Assembly (NCBI GenBank): GCA_023150835.1
Contig: JAKLKB010000036.1
Coordinates: 1-47,724 of the forward strand
Source of the DNA: Myxococcota bacterium
GTDB lineage: Bacteria; Myxococcota_C; UBA6777
Direction of reading: 5' to 3'
DNA: 47,724 nucleotides
In this document: positions 1 to 8,989 of the stretch, piece after piece
Layout of the letters: every line of letters begins with the position of its first letter
Position numbering within the stretch: the stretch's first letter is position 1
Translations under genes and position numbers: made by a program
The notes under the pieces: generated by a model
Seen by the model: the letters and a program-made list of their open reading frames with translations, nothing else
What the model was told of the DNA's origin: nothing
Database searches by the model: none

Positions 1-224
1 GGGGAAGTTGGAACGGGCAGCGTCTGCATTTGGTGCATACAGCGTGCGTCATGAAAAAACAAAATCCCCGAGGCTTCCGACTTTCGCTCCCTCCCCTGTT
101 CACGGGGGAGGGCGGGGTGGGGGGCTTTCCTCCGCTTAACAAGGCGCGTATGGGGCTTTGCCCCACAAACACAAACGAGCCGCGTAAATCGTGTTGGGGT
201 GAATCGTTGAAAAAGAAGCAAGCC
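1..224. other. Gene-free left edge with dispersed palindromes
   Basis: This is the sequence downstream of the minus-strand yyaL-like gene. I see no credible gene. It holds a GC-rich palindrome at about 89-112 (CCCTCCCC, a short loop, GGGGGAGGG) and a second short motif at 141-165. The second motif is the reverse complement, with a few changes, of a motif at 39507-39532 (TGGGGC-loop-GCCCCA followed by TACGCGCCTTG). Both look like members of short dispersed repeat families found between genes across the window. Either hairpin could also act in transcript ending for the gene at 225, but no clear U-tract follows. Confidence 0.5.
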
Positions 225-2300
225 CTAACGAGAGACAGGTTGGAGAGCAAGTTCGGAGACTTGGTGCGTGGGAGCGAAGCACTGGGCTGTATCGCAAAGA
301 TAGAACGTACACCGTCCATCGCGAGAGGGTCGGTCTTTCCAAAGATGCGCGGGGATCTCGGAAGGTGCTTGTCCATCGCGAAAAAGCAAACAAAGATCAC
401 TTGCGGTGAGAACCGATGCGAGCGTTGCCCGAACAGCGGCCATCTCCGCATCCGAAGAGGCAGCGGGGAACACAGCGACGACCATCCGAGGGCTTTGCAA
501 GCGATGGAGATGGACGCGCAGCAGCGAAGAAAAAGCCGAGGGTCCGCGCTGGATCGCCAATGCATGGGATCGCAAGATCGCATCAGCGACTTCCAGATCG
601 GCAGGCTCGCCTGTCCACAGCGCAGATCGCAAAAAAGCCAAAGCGGCTGCTCCAAGAGCCGATGGTACGGCTTCATCTAGCGCGCTTTGTGGCGAAACGA
701 TCAGGGCTTCTGCCGAAGTATCGTTGTACTGCAAAGCCCCGTCTTGGTTCAAAAACCGCCGTTTCATCGCCGCACAGAGATCCTTGGCTGCGGATATCCA
801 AAGGGCATCACCCGTTGCGGTGTAGAGATCCATCCAAGCAAGCGCCAAAAAGGCGTAATCATCGAGGAATCCCAAGGTCTTCCATTGGAGACCTTCGGGC
901 GCATCGTAGGCCAAACGGTGGAGATAGCCGTCTTTTTGGAAGGCTTCGAGATAGACCCGAGCAGCGCGCTCTGCTTGCGCACACCACGAAGCTTGTTGCA
1001 ACACGAAGCCTGATCGAGCAAGTCCTTGGATCGCCAAGGCATTCCAAGCTGTAATCCGCTTTTCATCGCGCAACGGCTTGGGGCGTTGTTCACGCGCTTG
1101 CCACAACAAACGCCGTCCTCGCTCGATGCGTTCTTGCAATTCGTGAAGCTCGCCTCCCCACACCGCTTGCAGCGCTGCAAGATCTTTTCGGCACGACAAG
1201 ACGCTCCGTCCGCCTTCAAAGTTGCCCTCTTGCGAGACCCCGAAGGCATCGCACAAAAACGCGCTGTCTTCGCCCAAAACAGCCTCCACAGTCGTCGGCT
1301 CCCAGACAAAAAAGCGCCCTTCTTCTCCGTCAGAATCCGCATCTTGTGCGGCATAAAACAAGCCTTCTTCGCCCGTCATCTCACGTTGAAGATAAGAGGC
1401 CGTCGCCTCGATGATCCGATGATCCCGAACCGACGGTGCGATCCGTGTGATCTCTGCATACAGACGCAACAACAAGCCATTGTCGTACAACATCTTTTCA
1501 AAGTGCGGCACAGCCCACGCTTGATCGACGCTATAGCGATGAAAGCCCCCGCCAAGATGGTCAAACAATCCACCTTCCGCCATCGCGCTCAAAGCCTGTC
1601 GCACCCGCCTCAAAGCTTCGGCGTCTTCAAAAGCCACACCGCACCACAACATCGTCTCTAAGATCGGAACATTCGGGAACTTGGGTGCGCGCCCCAACCC
1701 GCCGTGTTCTTGATCGAAGCGGGGTCCAAGCACCTGTACAAAGCGCTTGAGAACTTCATCGCCCAACACGGCTTCGGCCCCAACCACCGCTGACTCACGA
1801 CGGAGCATCTCGGTCAATTGGGCGGCATCCGAGATCACTTCTTCGCGGTGTTCTTGGTACAGCGCGTGGATGCGTTTCAACAACTCCAACCACCCAAGAC
1901 GGCCATAACGCGCTTCTTTGGGAAAATACGTCCCAGCAAAAAAAGGCCGACCATCGGGCAGTAAAAACACATTGAGCGGCCATCCTCCGCTGCCCGTTAA
2001 GATCTGACAGGCTTCCATATACACCCGATCGACATCGGGGCGTTCTTCTCGATCCACCTTGATCGAGACAAATTGCGCATTCTGAAACGCCGCAACTCTC
2101 GCATCTTCAAAGCTCTCTGCTTCCATGACATGACACCAATGGCAAGCTGAATAACCCACCGAAACAAGGATCGGCTTGTCTTCGCTGCGCGCTCGATCAA
2201 AGGCTTCTTCTCCCCAAGGATACCAGTCGACGGGGTTTCTTGCATGTTGGCGTAGATACAAACTCTGCTCATGGATCAGACGGTTGACTCCTCCGTACAT
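225..2300 (-). CDS. yyaL: YyaL/SSP411-family thioredoxin-domain protein (DUF255)
   Basis: A 691-residue protein whose N-terminus [15 protein letters not shown] and following [13 protein letters not shown] are hallmarks of the YyaL / spermatogenesis-associated protein 20 family. Residues 1 to about 165 form the thioredoxin-like domain with a CHWC pair at C53/C56. The rest resembles the alpha/alpha-barrel (six-hairpin glycosidase-like) domain of the family. Length is normal. No signal peptide is seen, so it should be cytosolic. The family's biochemical role is not settled; a redox or sugar-epimerase-like function is only suggested by fold. The start at 2300 is chosen because family members begin just before the NRL motif. 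It stands upstream of nothing on its strand; the M2 peptidase gene ends 29 bp before it on the same strand, so they may be co-transcribed. Confidence 0.9.
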   Translation of the reverse strand: MYGGVNRLIHEQSLYLRQHARNPVDWYPWGEEAFDRARSEDKPILVSVGYSACHWCHVMEAESFEDARVAAFQNAQFVSIKVDREERPDVDRVYMEACQILTGSGGWPLNVFLLPDGRPFFAGTYFPKEARYGRLGWLELLKRIHALYQEHREEVISDAAQLTEMLRRESAVVGAEAVLGDEVLKRFVQVLGPRFDQEHGGLGRAPKFPNVPILETMLWCGVAFEDAEALRRVRQALSAMAEGGLFDHLGGGFHRYSVDQAWAVPHFEKMLYDNGLLLRLYAEITRIAPSVRDHRIIEATASYLQREMTGEEGLFYAAQDADSDGEEGRFFVWEPTTVEAVLGEDSAFLCDAFGVSQEGNFEGGRSVLSCRKDLAALQAVWGGELHELQERIERGRRLLWQAREQRPKPLRDEKRITAWNALAIQGLARSGFVLQQASWCAQAERAARVYLEAFQKDGYLHRLAYDAPEGLQWKTLGFLDDYAFLALAWMDLYTATGDALWISAAKDLCAAMKRRFLNQDGALQYNDTSAEALIVSPQSALDEAVPSALGAAALAFLRSALWTGEPADLEVADAILRSHALAIQRGPSAFSSLLRVHLHRLQSPRMVVAVFPAASSDAEMAAVRATLASVLTASDLCLLFRDGQAPSEIPAHLWKDRPSRDGRCTFYLCDTAQCFAPTHQVSELALQPVSR

Positions 2301-2329
2301 CCGACACTCCTTCTATCGTGCAGATTCGA

Positions 2330-4225
2330 TCACCAACCGCAGCTTCGGCCTTGGTTTTGCTGCTTGAGCCAACGCTGAAGTGGCGCAAAGTAGGCGAGGA
2401 TCGCCGAAGCATCCATCTCGCGTTTGCCGGTCAACAGCGCCAACGTCTCAGGCCACGGACGACTCGAACCCGCCTGCAACATCTGCCACAACTTTTGACC
2501 TGCGGCCTTGTTCCCATAATTCGAACAGGTGTGCAAAGACCCCTTGTGACCGGACTCTGCGCAAAGAGTGCGATGGAATTGAAATTGGAGGATCGCCGCC
2601 AAAAAATACCGCATATACGGGGTGTTTGCAGGGATATGATACTTTGCACCCGGGTCAAAGTCTCGCTCGCTTCGGGGCAATGGAGCTTGGATCCCTTGGT
2701 AGGCTTCGCGCAACTCCCACCAGCGCTTGTTGTATGCCGATGGCGGGACTTTTCCTGAAAACACCTCCCAACGCCACTTGTCGATCATCCGACCAAAGGG
2801 CAAAAAGGCCACTTTTTCCAACGCCATCTGCAACAAAAACGCGATGTCATCGGGCTTTTTGGCATCTGCTCCAGCTAGACCGATCTTTTGAAGATACGAA
2901 GGCGTCACCGACAAGGCCACCGCATCCCCGATCCCTTCGTGAAATCCGTCATGTGCGCCTTCTCGAAACAACACATCCTGTTTGTGGTAGGCGAGGTAGT
3001 AGTAGATGTGGCCGAGTTCGTGGTGAAGGGTTTGGAAGTCCTCTGCGGTCACTTCGATGCACTGGCTCAAACGCACATCTTGATCCAGATCGATGTGCCA
3101 CGCCGAAGCGTGGCAAACCACCGAGCGATCGCGTGGCTTTGCAAACAACGAACGCTCCCAAAAACTCTTGGGCAGCGCAGGCATCCCCAACGAACGGAAG
3201 AATTGCTCGGCGATCCGCACCATCCCTTTTGGATCGATCTGCTTCTTTTTTAATAACAAGCCGATGTCTTCGCCCTTTTCGCTGCTTTTTGGCGCAACCA
3301 ACGGAAACAGATGTTCCCAACTCTGCGCCCACATATTCCCCAAAAGATGCGCAGGGATCTTTCCTTTCGGCGCGACGCGCTGCCCCCCGTATTGCTCGGA
3401 AAGCTTCGCCCTCACATAACAATGCAGATCGTCGTACAACGGCTTGACTTGTTGCCACAGACGCTCCACTTCGCCCTCAAAAGCACCTGTCGGCATCTCA
3501 TACCGCCGACGCCAGATCTGCCCAAGATCCGCCGCCCCCAACTCCCGCGCTCCCGCATTCGCAAGCTCCACATAACGCGCATACTTCTCCCTCATCACGG
3601 GCGAGATCGTGCGCCAACATCGCCAAGCCTCCAACTGCTCGTCATAATCCCGACTCTTGGCCAAGATCGCAGAAAGCTCTTGCAGATCCAAATGCCGCTT
3701 CTTTGTGGCCATGTAGCACTTCCCTTTGCCGTAGATCGCCGTCAAATCCGAGGCGATCTGCGCCAACTCTAAACGCAAATGATCTTGGGATGGCGCTGGC
3801 AAAGACAGGTAATTGCGGAATATCCGAAACTTTCTCCGTTGCACATCGGACAGCTTTACGCCGTCGAACTGTTTCATCTCTTTGATCTTTCGGCTGACGA
3901 AAGCCATCATCCGCGCTTCGGCTTCCGCAGCAAGCATCTGCGTATCGTGCGTAATAAACGTATTTTGCAGCCAGCCCGTCCGATCGCGGTACGTCGAAAG
4001 CGCCAACATCTCGCGCTCCAGCCCACGCAAAAATGTATCGACCGCCAAAGCAGAAACCCTTGGCGGACTCGCAGGACGCGAAGACGCGAATGGACGCGGA
4101 GGATGCGCTTCGCTGTTCCATTGCCAGATCCCCCAACCGATCCCACACACCACACACCACAGGCTCCCCCACAACAAACGCCAACCTGTTGATACCACGA
4201 TCTGTTTTGACTTCTTTCGCTGCAT
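2330..4225 (-). CDS. Membrane-anchored M2 family zinc metallopeptidase (ACE-like)
   Basis: A 631-residue protein of peptidase family M2 (angiotensin-converting-enzyme type dipeptidyl carboxypeptidases). The zinc site HHELGHIYYYLAY has HEXXH at H402-H406, and the third-ligand motif HEGIGDAVALSV follows about 25 residues later, as in M2 enzymes. A single hydrophobic stretch at residues 13-32 after a basic N-terminus (MQRKKSK) suggests an uncleaved anchor or signal peptide, placing the catalytic domain in the periplasm. The frame stays open upstream to 4795, but the ATG at 4225 is preceded by GAGGAAAAGG at good spacing, and the longer version would run into the oppositely oriented HEAT gene. Family members trim C-terminal dipeptides from peptides; the natural substrate here is unknown. 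Confidence 0.9.
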   Translation of the reverse strand: MQRKKSKQIVVSTGWRLLWGSLWCVVCGIGWGIWQWNSEAHPPRPFASSRPASPPRVSALAVDTFLRGLEREMLALSTYRDRTGWLQNTFITHDTQMLAAEAEARMMAFVSRKIKEMKQFDGVKLSDVQRRKFRIFRNYLSLPAPSQDHLRLELAQIASDLTAIYGKGKCYMATKKRHLDLQELSAILAKSRDYDEQLEAWRCWRTISPVMREKYARYVELANAGARELGAADLGQIWRRRYEMPTGAFEGEVERLWQQVKPLYDDLHCYVRAKLSEQYGGQRVAPKGKIPAHLLGNMWAQSWEHLFPLVAPKSSEKGEDIGLLLKKKQIDPKGMVRIAEQFFRSLGMPALPKSFWERSLFAKPRDRSVVCHASAWHIDLDQDVRLSQCIEVTAEDFQTLHHELGHIYYYLAYHKQDVLFREGAHDGFHEGIGDAVALSVTPSYLQKIGLAGADAKKPDDIAFLLQMALEKVAFLPFGRMIDKWRWEVFSGKVPPSAYNKRWWELREAYQGIQAPLPRSERDFDPGAKYHIPANTPYMRYFLAAILQFQFHRTLCAESGHKGSLHTCSNYGNKAAGQKLWQMLQAGSSRPWPETLALLTGKREMDASAILAYFAPLQRWLKQQNQGRSCGW

Positions 4226-4417
4226 GCGCCCTTTTCCTCTCCGATGTTCTTGGTGTACAGAATTGCGGGCAAGACAACAGCCCGCGAGGTTCCCTTGCGA
4301 CGGCAGGAAACACAAGCGCAAAACTTTACCATCGCCCCATCTTTCTGTAAAAGGGATCCACAAGCCGTCCCGCCAACCCAAACGACGGTTTCTCGGCACA
4401 CAAAGCAAGGAAGCTCC

Positions 4418-5281
4418 ATGACATCCCGTAGAGTCGAACGCGCCAAAAGTGATGCGCGTCCAAGCGCCAAACTTGTACAAGCCGCCCTCAAAAACAAAGA
4501 CGACGAAGCGTATGGGGATATCGTCGCGATCCTCCATGCACGCGGCGGAGACACCGAATTTCGGCTGGCAAAAGATCTTTGTGCAGGACTCGATACACCC
4601 AAAAGGCTTCTTGGTATCGAGATATTGGGCCAATTGGGTTGGTCTGATCGCACATTTCTCGAAGAATCGGTTGCTCTGTTGGTCGATATGCTCCAAACAG
4701 AAGACGAACCCGCCCTTTTGCGCTGCATCGCGATCGCTCTTGGACATCGCAGCCACCCCAACGCCATCCCTGCGTTGCTCAAGCACAAAGCACACCCTGA
4801 CGCAAGCGTCCGCTACGGCGTGGTCTTTGGCTTGCTGGGTTTAGAATCTCCCCAAGCCATCGACACATTGGTCGAACTGTCGGACGATCCCGATCAAGAA
4901 GTCCGAAACTGGGCGACCTTTGGACTCGGCTCCCAAGTAGACACCGATACACCCGCCCTGCAAAAAGCTCTGCTCGCCCGCACCCAAGACAAACACCAAG
5001 AAACACGCGGCGAAGCCATGATCGGCCTCGCACGGCGCAAACACAACCAAGCCCGCACCCTGATCCGAAAAGAACTCAGCCGACGCGACCTCAGCCCCCT
5101 CACTCTCGAAGCCGCAGCAGAACTCGCTGACACCGCCCTTTACGCTGACCTGTTAAAACTCAAACAGTCTCTCCAACGCCACAAAGACTCCTATCTGTTG
5201 GAACGCCTTGAAGCCGCCATCCAAGCCTGCCAACCTCCCCCCCCTGAATCTGCTCCAGAACTGAGGTCGTCGGACGAATGA
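4418..5281 (+). CDS. HEAT-repeat protein
   Basis: A 287-residue soluble protein made of helical HEAT / PBS-lyase-like repeats: repeated patterns such as LRCIAIALGHRSHPNAIPAL, VRYGVVFGLLGL and VRNWATFGLGSQ, with A/P-L and D-V-R-x-x-A signatures about 30 residues apart through residues 90-240. HEAT repeats are protein-binding scaffolds; no catalytic motif is visible. The start at 4418 has AAGGAAGC just upstream; the open frame begins at 4244 but that part is basic and Ser/Arg-rich and overlaps the opposite-strand peptidase start. The last codons overlap the TetR gene by 4 bp (ATGA), so the two are likely translated together. Cargo or partner is unknown. Confidence 0.85.
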   Translation: MTSRRVERAKSDARPSAKLVQAALKNKDDEAYGDIVAILHARGGDTEFRLAKDLCAGLDTPKRLLGIEILGQLGWSDRTFLEESVALLVDMLQTEDEPALLRCIAIALGHRSHPNAIPALLKHKAHPDASVRYGVVFGLLGLESPQAIDTLVELSDDPDQEVRNWATFGLGSQVDTDTPALQKALLARTQDKHQETRGEAMIGLARRKHNQARTLIRKELSRRDLSPLTLEAAAELADTALYADLLKLKQSLQRHKDSYLLERLEAAIQACQPPPPESAPELRSSDE

Positions 5282-5931
5282 ACGAGATCAAAAAGCCGGA
5301 CAGAAGAACGATCCGCTCACGCAGCCGCTTGCAAGAAGCCTTGTTGGTGTTGCTTGACGAAAAAGAATACGATCAGATATCTGTTGCGGACGTCGCGGAT
5401 CGCGCAAACGTCTCCCGCCCAACCTTTTATGCGCACTACAAAACAAAAGACGATCTCTTGCTCAGCTACTTCGATCGCATCTTCGCATCCAACGCCAAAG
5501 ATCTCGAAGACGCCATCACAAACGCCGAACAGATCGAACAGATCGACATAACAGCACTCGGCCACCTGATGACCAACGTCTTTGCCCAATGGCAAAAACA
5601 CCGTGCGCTGATCCAGACCCTTTTGCGCTCACGCGGCGAAGGCTTGATCCTACAGCGCTTTCAAGAAAACACCCTTCGGACCTTTGCTTGGATCTTTGAA
5701 CAAACTCACCTACCACCGCGAGATCCGCATATCTTGCGCCTACTCGCAGATTATTTCTCAGGTGTGGCCTTGTCTTTGGTCAAGCATTGGTCCGAAGGGG
5801 GATTTGTTTATTCGGCGGAAAGTATGGGGAGGATCTATAGTCTTCTTGTTCGGCCCGCCATCGAACAACTGCTTGGCCAAGGCGATCTTGACAAGCTGTT
5901 GTTTGGCTCCCTGCAAACTTCTGTCGACTAG
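5278..5931 (+). CDS. TetR/AcrR-family transcriptional regulator
   Basis: A 217-residue regulator. Residues about 10-60 form the TetR DNA-binding domain: RSRSRLQEALLVLL, then ISVADVADRANVSRPTFYAH, then YKTKDDLL, which is the classic helix-turn-helix and following helix. The C-terminal two thirds is all helical, resembles the TetR ligand/dimer domain of the AcrR group (it contains FRS-like AWIFEQTHLPP and PAIEQLLG), and has no recognisable ligand motif. It overlaps the HEAT-repeat gene by 4 bp and ends only 4 bp from the convergent HNH gene. No obvious efflux pump or enzyme target is next to it, so its regulon is not predictable here; autoregulation of the HEAT-TetR pair is a reasonable guess. 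Confidence 0.9.
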   Translation: MNEIKKPDRRTIRSRSRLQEALLVLLDEKEYDQISVADVADRANVSRPTFYAHYKTKDDLLLSYFDRIFASNAKDLEDAITNAEQIEQIDITALGHLMTNVFAQWQKHRALIQTLLRSRGEGLILQRFQENTLRTFAWIFEQTHLPPRDPHILRLLADYFSGVALSLVKHWSEGGFVYSAESMGRIYSLLVRPAIEQLLGQGDLDKLLFGSLQTSVD

Positions 5932-5935
5932 GGTC

Positions 5936-6442
5936 TTAGTGCAAATAGCTCAGCCAGTTGGGGGGAGGTTGAGAGCGTTGAAGCTGGGCGGAGACTTGGG
6001 CATGTGCAGCAGGTTTGTTTGGACGTGCCAACAGCCGCATCCCTGCTTCTTCGGGCGTGCGGTTTCCTTTGCGACGATTACAAGAAACACAACAAGAAAC
6101 GATATTTTCCCAACACGTTTTGCCACCGCGAGAGCGCGGGATCACATGGTCAAAGCTGAGTTCGTCTTCGCTGAAATAATCTGTGCAGTATTGGCACTGA
6201 TACCCGTCACGTGCGTAGATATTTTGCCGAGAGAACCGCAAGCCAAAGTAGCGGCGTTTCACATACTTTAGCAAGCGTACCACCGACGGCATACTCATCG
6301 TCAAAGAGATCGAACGCACAGGATGATCGTACTCTTCAACGACTTCTACTTTCCCCATAAAGAACAACGCCAAGGCGCGCTGCCACGGGATCACGCTCAA
6401 AGGTTCGAAGGAAGCGTTCAACAAAAGAGTTCGGTTATGCAT
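5936..6442 (-). CDS. HNH endonuclease family protein
   Basis: A 168-residue protein with the common bacterial layout MHNRTLLLNASFEPLSVI followed by a C-terminal HNH nuclease domain. Zinc-binding CxxC pairs are visible in YQCQYC and CCVSCNRRKG, and the catalytic beta-beta-alpha metal site in LSFDHVIPRSRGG with N after ENIVSCC. This family is widespread, normally single copy and not tied to mobile elements; its role is uncertain (DNA repair or restriction-like activity has been suggested). The start at 6442 was preferred over the longer frame to 6484 because family members begin MxNxTLLLNASFEPL and an AAGGGAAAAAG stretch lies upstream. It converges on the TetR gene with a 4-bp gap and no visible terminator. 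Confidence 0.9.
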   Translation of the reverse strand: MHNRTLLLNASFEPLSVIPWQRALALFFMGKVEVVEEYDHPVRSISLTMSMPSVVRLLKYVKRRYFGLRFSRQNIYARDGYQCQYCTDYFSEDELSFDHVIPRSRGGKTCWENIVSCCVSCNRRKGNRTPEEAGMRLLARPNKPAAHAQVSAQLQRSQPPPNWLSYLH

Positions 6443-6923
6443 GGTCTTTTTCCCTTTGCTTCGTATGGTGCAACGCCGAAACATCCGGCGTCAGGACCCG
6501 AAGCGCGGTGCGATTTCCCTGCCCCGACAGAGAGAACAACACACACGCCATGGCGCGAGTTTGAACGGCTTGGTACGGAGGCCCACGACCAACAATCCAA
6601 GCAAGCCCACGACGCTCGCTTTGTGCGGTTTGTTGGACTCCTCTCTTCCACAAAGACAGCCATGCAGGATTTTCGTGAAAGATCGGAGCGTCGTTTTCTT
6701 TGGCGACGCCGCAAGGCTCCGAACAAAAAACATTCGGTACCGGCAAGAATGGAGCGAGAATGGCTGGAAAAGGATGGAATCGTTTGAACGCATCTCTCCT
6801 TCAAAGACATCCGCGATGCCCCAAGCTCAGACCCGAGGCTTCGGCTTTAACGACACACTTTCAAAAAAGTTCAAAAGCAACCACCTCATCGCCCAAGGGT
6901 TTTCAGCACACGAGCTCGACCGC
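6443..6923. other. 481-bp gap without a convincing gene
   Basis: Between the HNH start and the 3' end of the PEGA gene I find only short open frames on both strands with atypical composition (for example minus-strand frames rich in Cys, Arg and Ser). None has a good ribosome site, a domain or a plausible start. The promoter for the HNH gene should lie at the left end. A small imperfect hairpin (GGCGACGCCGCAAGG area, about 6700-6720) is present. No tRNA-like fold was recognised. Confidence 0.4.
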
Positions 6924-7838
6924 TCACTTTTTCCGACGTACACGCGGGATCAACAACACTTTGAGTCGTATCTCCTGCCCTTCAGAGATACGAATGCGCC
7001 GAGTATACGGGGAAAACCCTTCGGATTCTACACGCAACAGATAATTTCCCACAGCCAAACCGCCGCTGATCACGGGCGTTTGTCCCATATAGCGACCGTT
7101 GAGTGTCACCTTTGCCCCTGTCGGATTGGAAAGCACCACAAACTGCGTTTGGGAGCCTTGACCGTCTTGCTGAACCGCCCCATCCCCCGCGTCTTTGGTT
7201 TCACGCCCGCCTCCTTCAAATCGGATCGAAAGCCGAGAACTGATCGAGGGTTGGATGTTGATGGACTTTTCGATACTTTTGTGCCCGTCCAAAACAAACC
7301 GCAACACGTGCGTACCGATCGGCAAGCTCGCCAACAACGGAGTGCGTCCAAGCATACGCTCGCCTTGGAACACTTGGGCTCCAGAGGGCGTAGACTGCGC
7401 GATCAACAGACCGCTGCTTTCGGGCTTTGGGAAAGGTGAACCTTGACGCGGCAAAGGTTCCTCAAGGCGAGGTGAACCGTCTTCTTTTCCGTCCTCTTTT
7501 CCCTCTTCTTTTTGTCCGACCGCCCCATCGCCGCTGCGTTCTTCGAGTCGTACCCGCAAGGTCAACTCTGAGCGCGACGGAAGGATGACATGGCTGGTCC
7601 ACGTCAGTCGGTTCGGATGGCGAAGTTCGAGATGATGGCGCCCCACAGGTAGGCGCAGATCAAGGGGTGTCTTTCCCCTACGTTCACCGTTGACCCAGAC
7701 CGTCGCAGAAGGCGTTGAACGCAAGACAAGGCGCTCTGCATGGGCTTCTTGAACAAGTCCCGCCGACCACAACACGCTCCAAACGGCCACACCATGCAGC
7801 CAACGCGACCACCGACCACACAAACGATCCGTATTCAC
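6924..7838 (-). CDS. Exported protein with three PEGA domains
   Basis: A 304-residue protein with an N-terminal signal peptide (hydrophobic run LHGVAVWSVLWSAGL, likely cleavage after QEAHA). Three PEGA-type beta domains follow: one around residues 37-100 (TPSATVWVNGERRGKTPL), one at about 150-215 (STPSGAQVFQGERMLGRTPL) and one at about 235-300 (SNPTGAKVTLNGRYMGQTPV). A Lys/Glu/Asp-rich linker joins the first two. PEGA domains are found in surface or periplasmic proteins and are thought to mediate binding. The GTG start at 7838 was chosen over the ATG at 7892 because GGAGG lies 6 nt before it and the signal peptide then begins directly. Partner unknown. Confidence 0.85.
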   Translation of the reverse strand: MNTDRLCGRWSRWLHGVAVWSVLWSAGLVQEAHAERLVLRSTPSATVWVNGERRGKTPLDLRLPVGRHHLELRHPNRLTWTSHVILPSRSELTLRVRLEERSGDGAVGQKEEGKEDGKEDGSPRLEEPLPRQGSPFPKPESSGLLIAQSTPSGAQVFQGERMLGRTPLLASLPIGTHVLRFVLDGHKSIEKSINIQPSISSRLSIRFEGGGRETKDAGDGAVQQDGQGSQTQFVVLSNPTGAKVTLNGRYMGQTPVISGGLAVGNYLLRVESEGFSPYTRRIRISEGQEIRLKVLLIPRVRRKK

Positions 7839-8155
7839 ACGAAACCTCCGTTTCCAAGAGCGCCGCTCCTCTGTGCAACATCTCTGCAACATCTTCTTTC
7901 GCCCTCATTAAAGCCGATATCGCTTGCATTTGCGATGCTTTCGCAAAAGAGCGCTTCTTTGTAATAAGGCAACCCCAAAGACAATGCAAGATCTCCAACC
8001 CCCTAAAAACAAAAACCCACCCAACGATCACCAAACCACCCACGAGAAGATTTGACAGTCTGCCGAGAAAAGGGCATCTTGGTGGCCGATGACGTGGAGA
8101 TGGATCTTGCGTGTAAGACTTTTCAAAAGATTTCACGCGAAAAAGGAGGATGCGC
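7839..8155. other. Divergent intergenic region between PEGA gene and thiD
   Basis: This 317-bp region must hold promoters for both the PEGA gene (minus) and thiD (plus). I looked for a TPP riboswitch, as often found upstream of thiamine genes, and saw neither the CUGAGA nor the ACCUGAUC-type core. A weak promoter-like pair for thiD is listed separately. The minus-strand frame crossing this region is not supported as a gene. Confidence 0.5.
8052..8080 (+). promoter_or_regulatory. Possible sigma-70-type promoter for thiD
   Basis: A perfect TTGACA at 8052-8057 is followed after 17 bp by CATCTT at 8075-8080, which matches TATAAT at only three of six positions. It lies about 75 bp before the thiD start. 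The -35 match and spacing are good and the -10 is poor, so this is a tentative call. Confidence 0.3.
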
Positions 8156-8989
8156 ATGAAGCGCGTGTTGGTCATTGCGGGATCGGATTCAGGGGGCGGG
8201 GCAGGCATTCAAGCGGATATCAAAACCATCGCAGCACGCGGTGTGTATGGCATGACCGCCATCACGGCATTGACGGCACAAAATACGATGGGAGTAGAAG
8301 ATGTCTTTGAGATCCCGTTGGCTTTCGTGGGACGCCAGATCGACGTTGTGATGAAGGATATCGGTGCAAACGTCTGGAAGACAGGGATGCTCTCAAGCCG
8401 CGAGATCATCGGACTCGTAGCAGGAAGGGCGCGAGATTACCTTGTCGATCGGCTGATCGTGGACCCCGTGATGGTTGCCAAAGGCGGTAGCCTGTTGCTC
8501 AAAACAGACGCCAAAGACGCTTTGATCCGAGAACTCTTCCCTGTGGCATTTGCGATCACCCCCAACCATCACGAAGCCCAAGAGCTTACAGGTTTGGAGA
8601 TCAAAACCCCCCAAGATATGGAAGAAGCGGCGCGAAAGCTCCATCAGATGGGGCCTCGTTATGTGATCGTCAAAGGCGGCGATCTTCCCAAAGAACAAGA
8701 CGCCCTTGATATCCTCTACGATGGAGGGTCTTTTTTTACACTGCGCGCACGCCGCCGCCAAACCTACAACACTCATGGGACGGGATGCACCTTTGCCTCT
8801 GCTTTCGCAGCGGAGATCGCCCGAGGACAGCCCGTATTGGATGCGGCCCGCCTTGCCAAACGCTACGTCACCGCCGCCATCGACTATGCCGACGAGATGG
8901 ATATCGGCAACGGCAACGGCCCCCTCAATCACTTCTTTGGAAAAGTCACCCCACTCCCCGACGAATCTTCCCAAACCACAAAAAGCTGA
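8156..8989 (+). CDS. thiD: Hydroxymethylpyrimidine/phosphomethylpyrimidine kinase
   Basis: A 277-residue ribokinase-fold enzyme that phosphorylates HMP and HMP-P with ATP to give HMP-PP in thiamine synthesis. The N-terminal signature IAGSDSGGGAGIQADIKT, central TPNHHEAQELTG-like stretch and C-terminal NTHGTGCTFASAFAAEIARG (anion hole and catalytic Asp/Cys region) are typical of ThiD. The start at 8156 is chosen over the in-frame ATG 6 bp upstream because AGGAGG ends right before that upstream ATG, giving ideal spacing only for the second. No other thiamine gene is in the window, so it may serve salvage. Related pyridoxal kinases share the fold, but the motifs favour ThiD. The 3' end overlaps the convergent gene by 61 bp. 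Confidence 0.93.
   Translation: MKRVLVIAGSDSGGGAGIQADIKTIAARGVYGMTAITALTAQNTMGVEDVFEIPLAFVGRQIDVVMKDIGANVWKTGMLSSREIIGLVAGRARDYLVDRLIVDPVMVAKGGSLLLKTDAKDALIRELFPVAFAITPNHHEAQELTGLEIKTPQDMEEAARKLHQMGPRYVIVKGGDLPKEQDALDILYDGGSFFTLRARRRQTYNTHGTGCTFASAFAAEIARGQPVLDAARLAKRYVTAAIDYADEMDIGNGNGPLNHFFGKVTPLPDESSQTTKS

Noticed and set aside
6418-6810. Minus-strand frames in the HNH-PEGA gap
   Set aside because: Cys/Arg/Ser-rich shadows without starts or domains; several overlapping frames are open at once.
7839-8155. TPP riboswitch upstream of thiD
   Set aside because: Neither the CUGAGA nor the ACCUGAUC-type conserved cores are present in the region.
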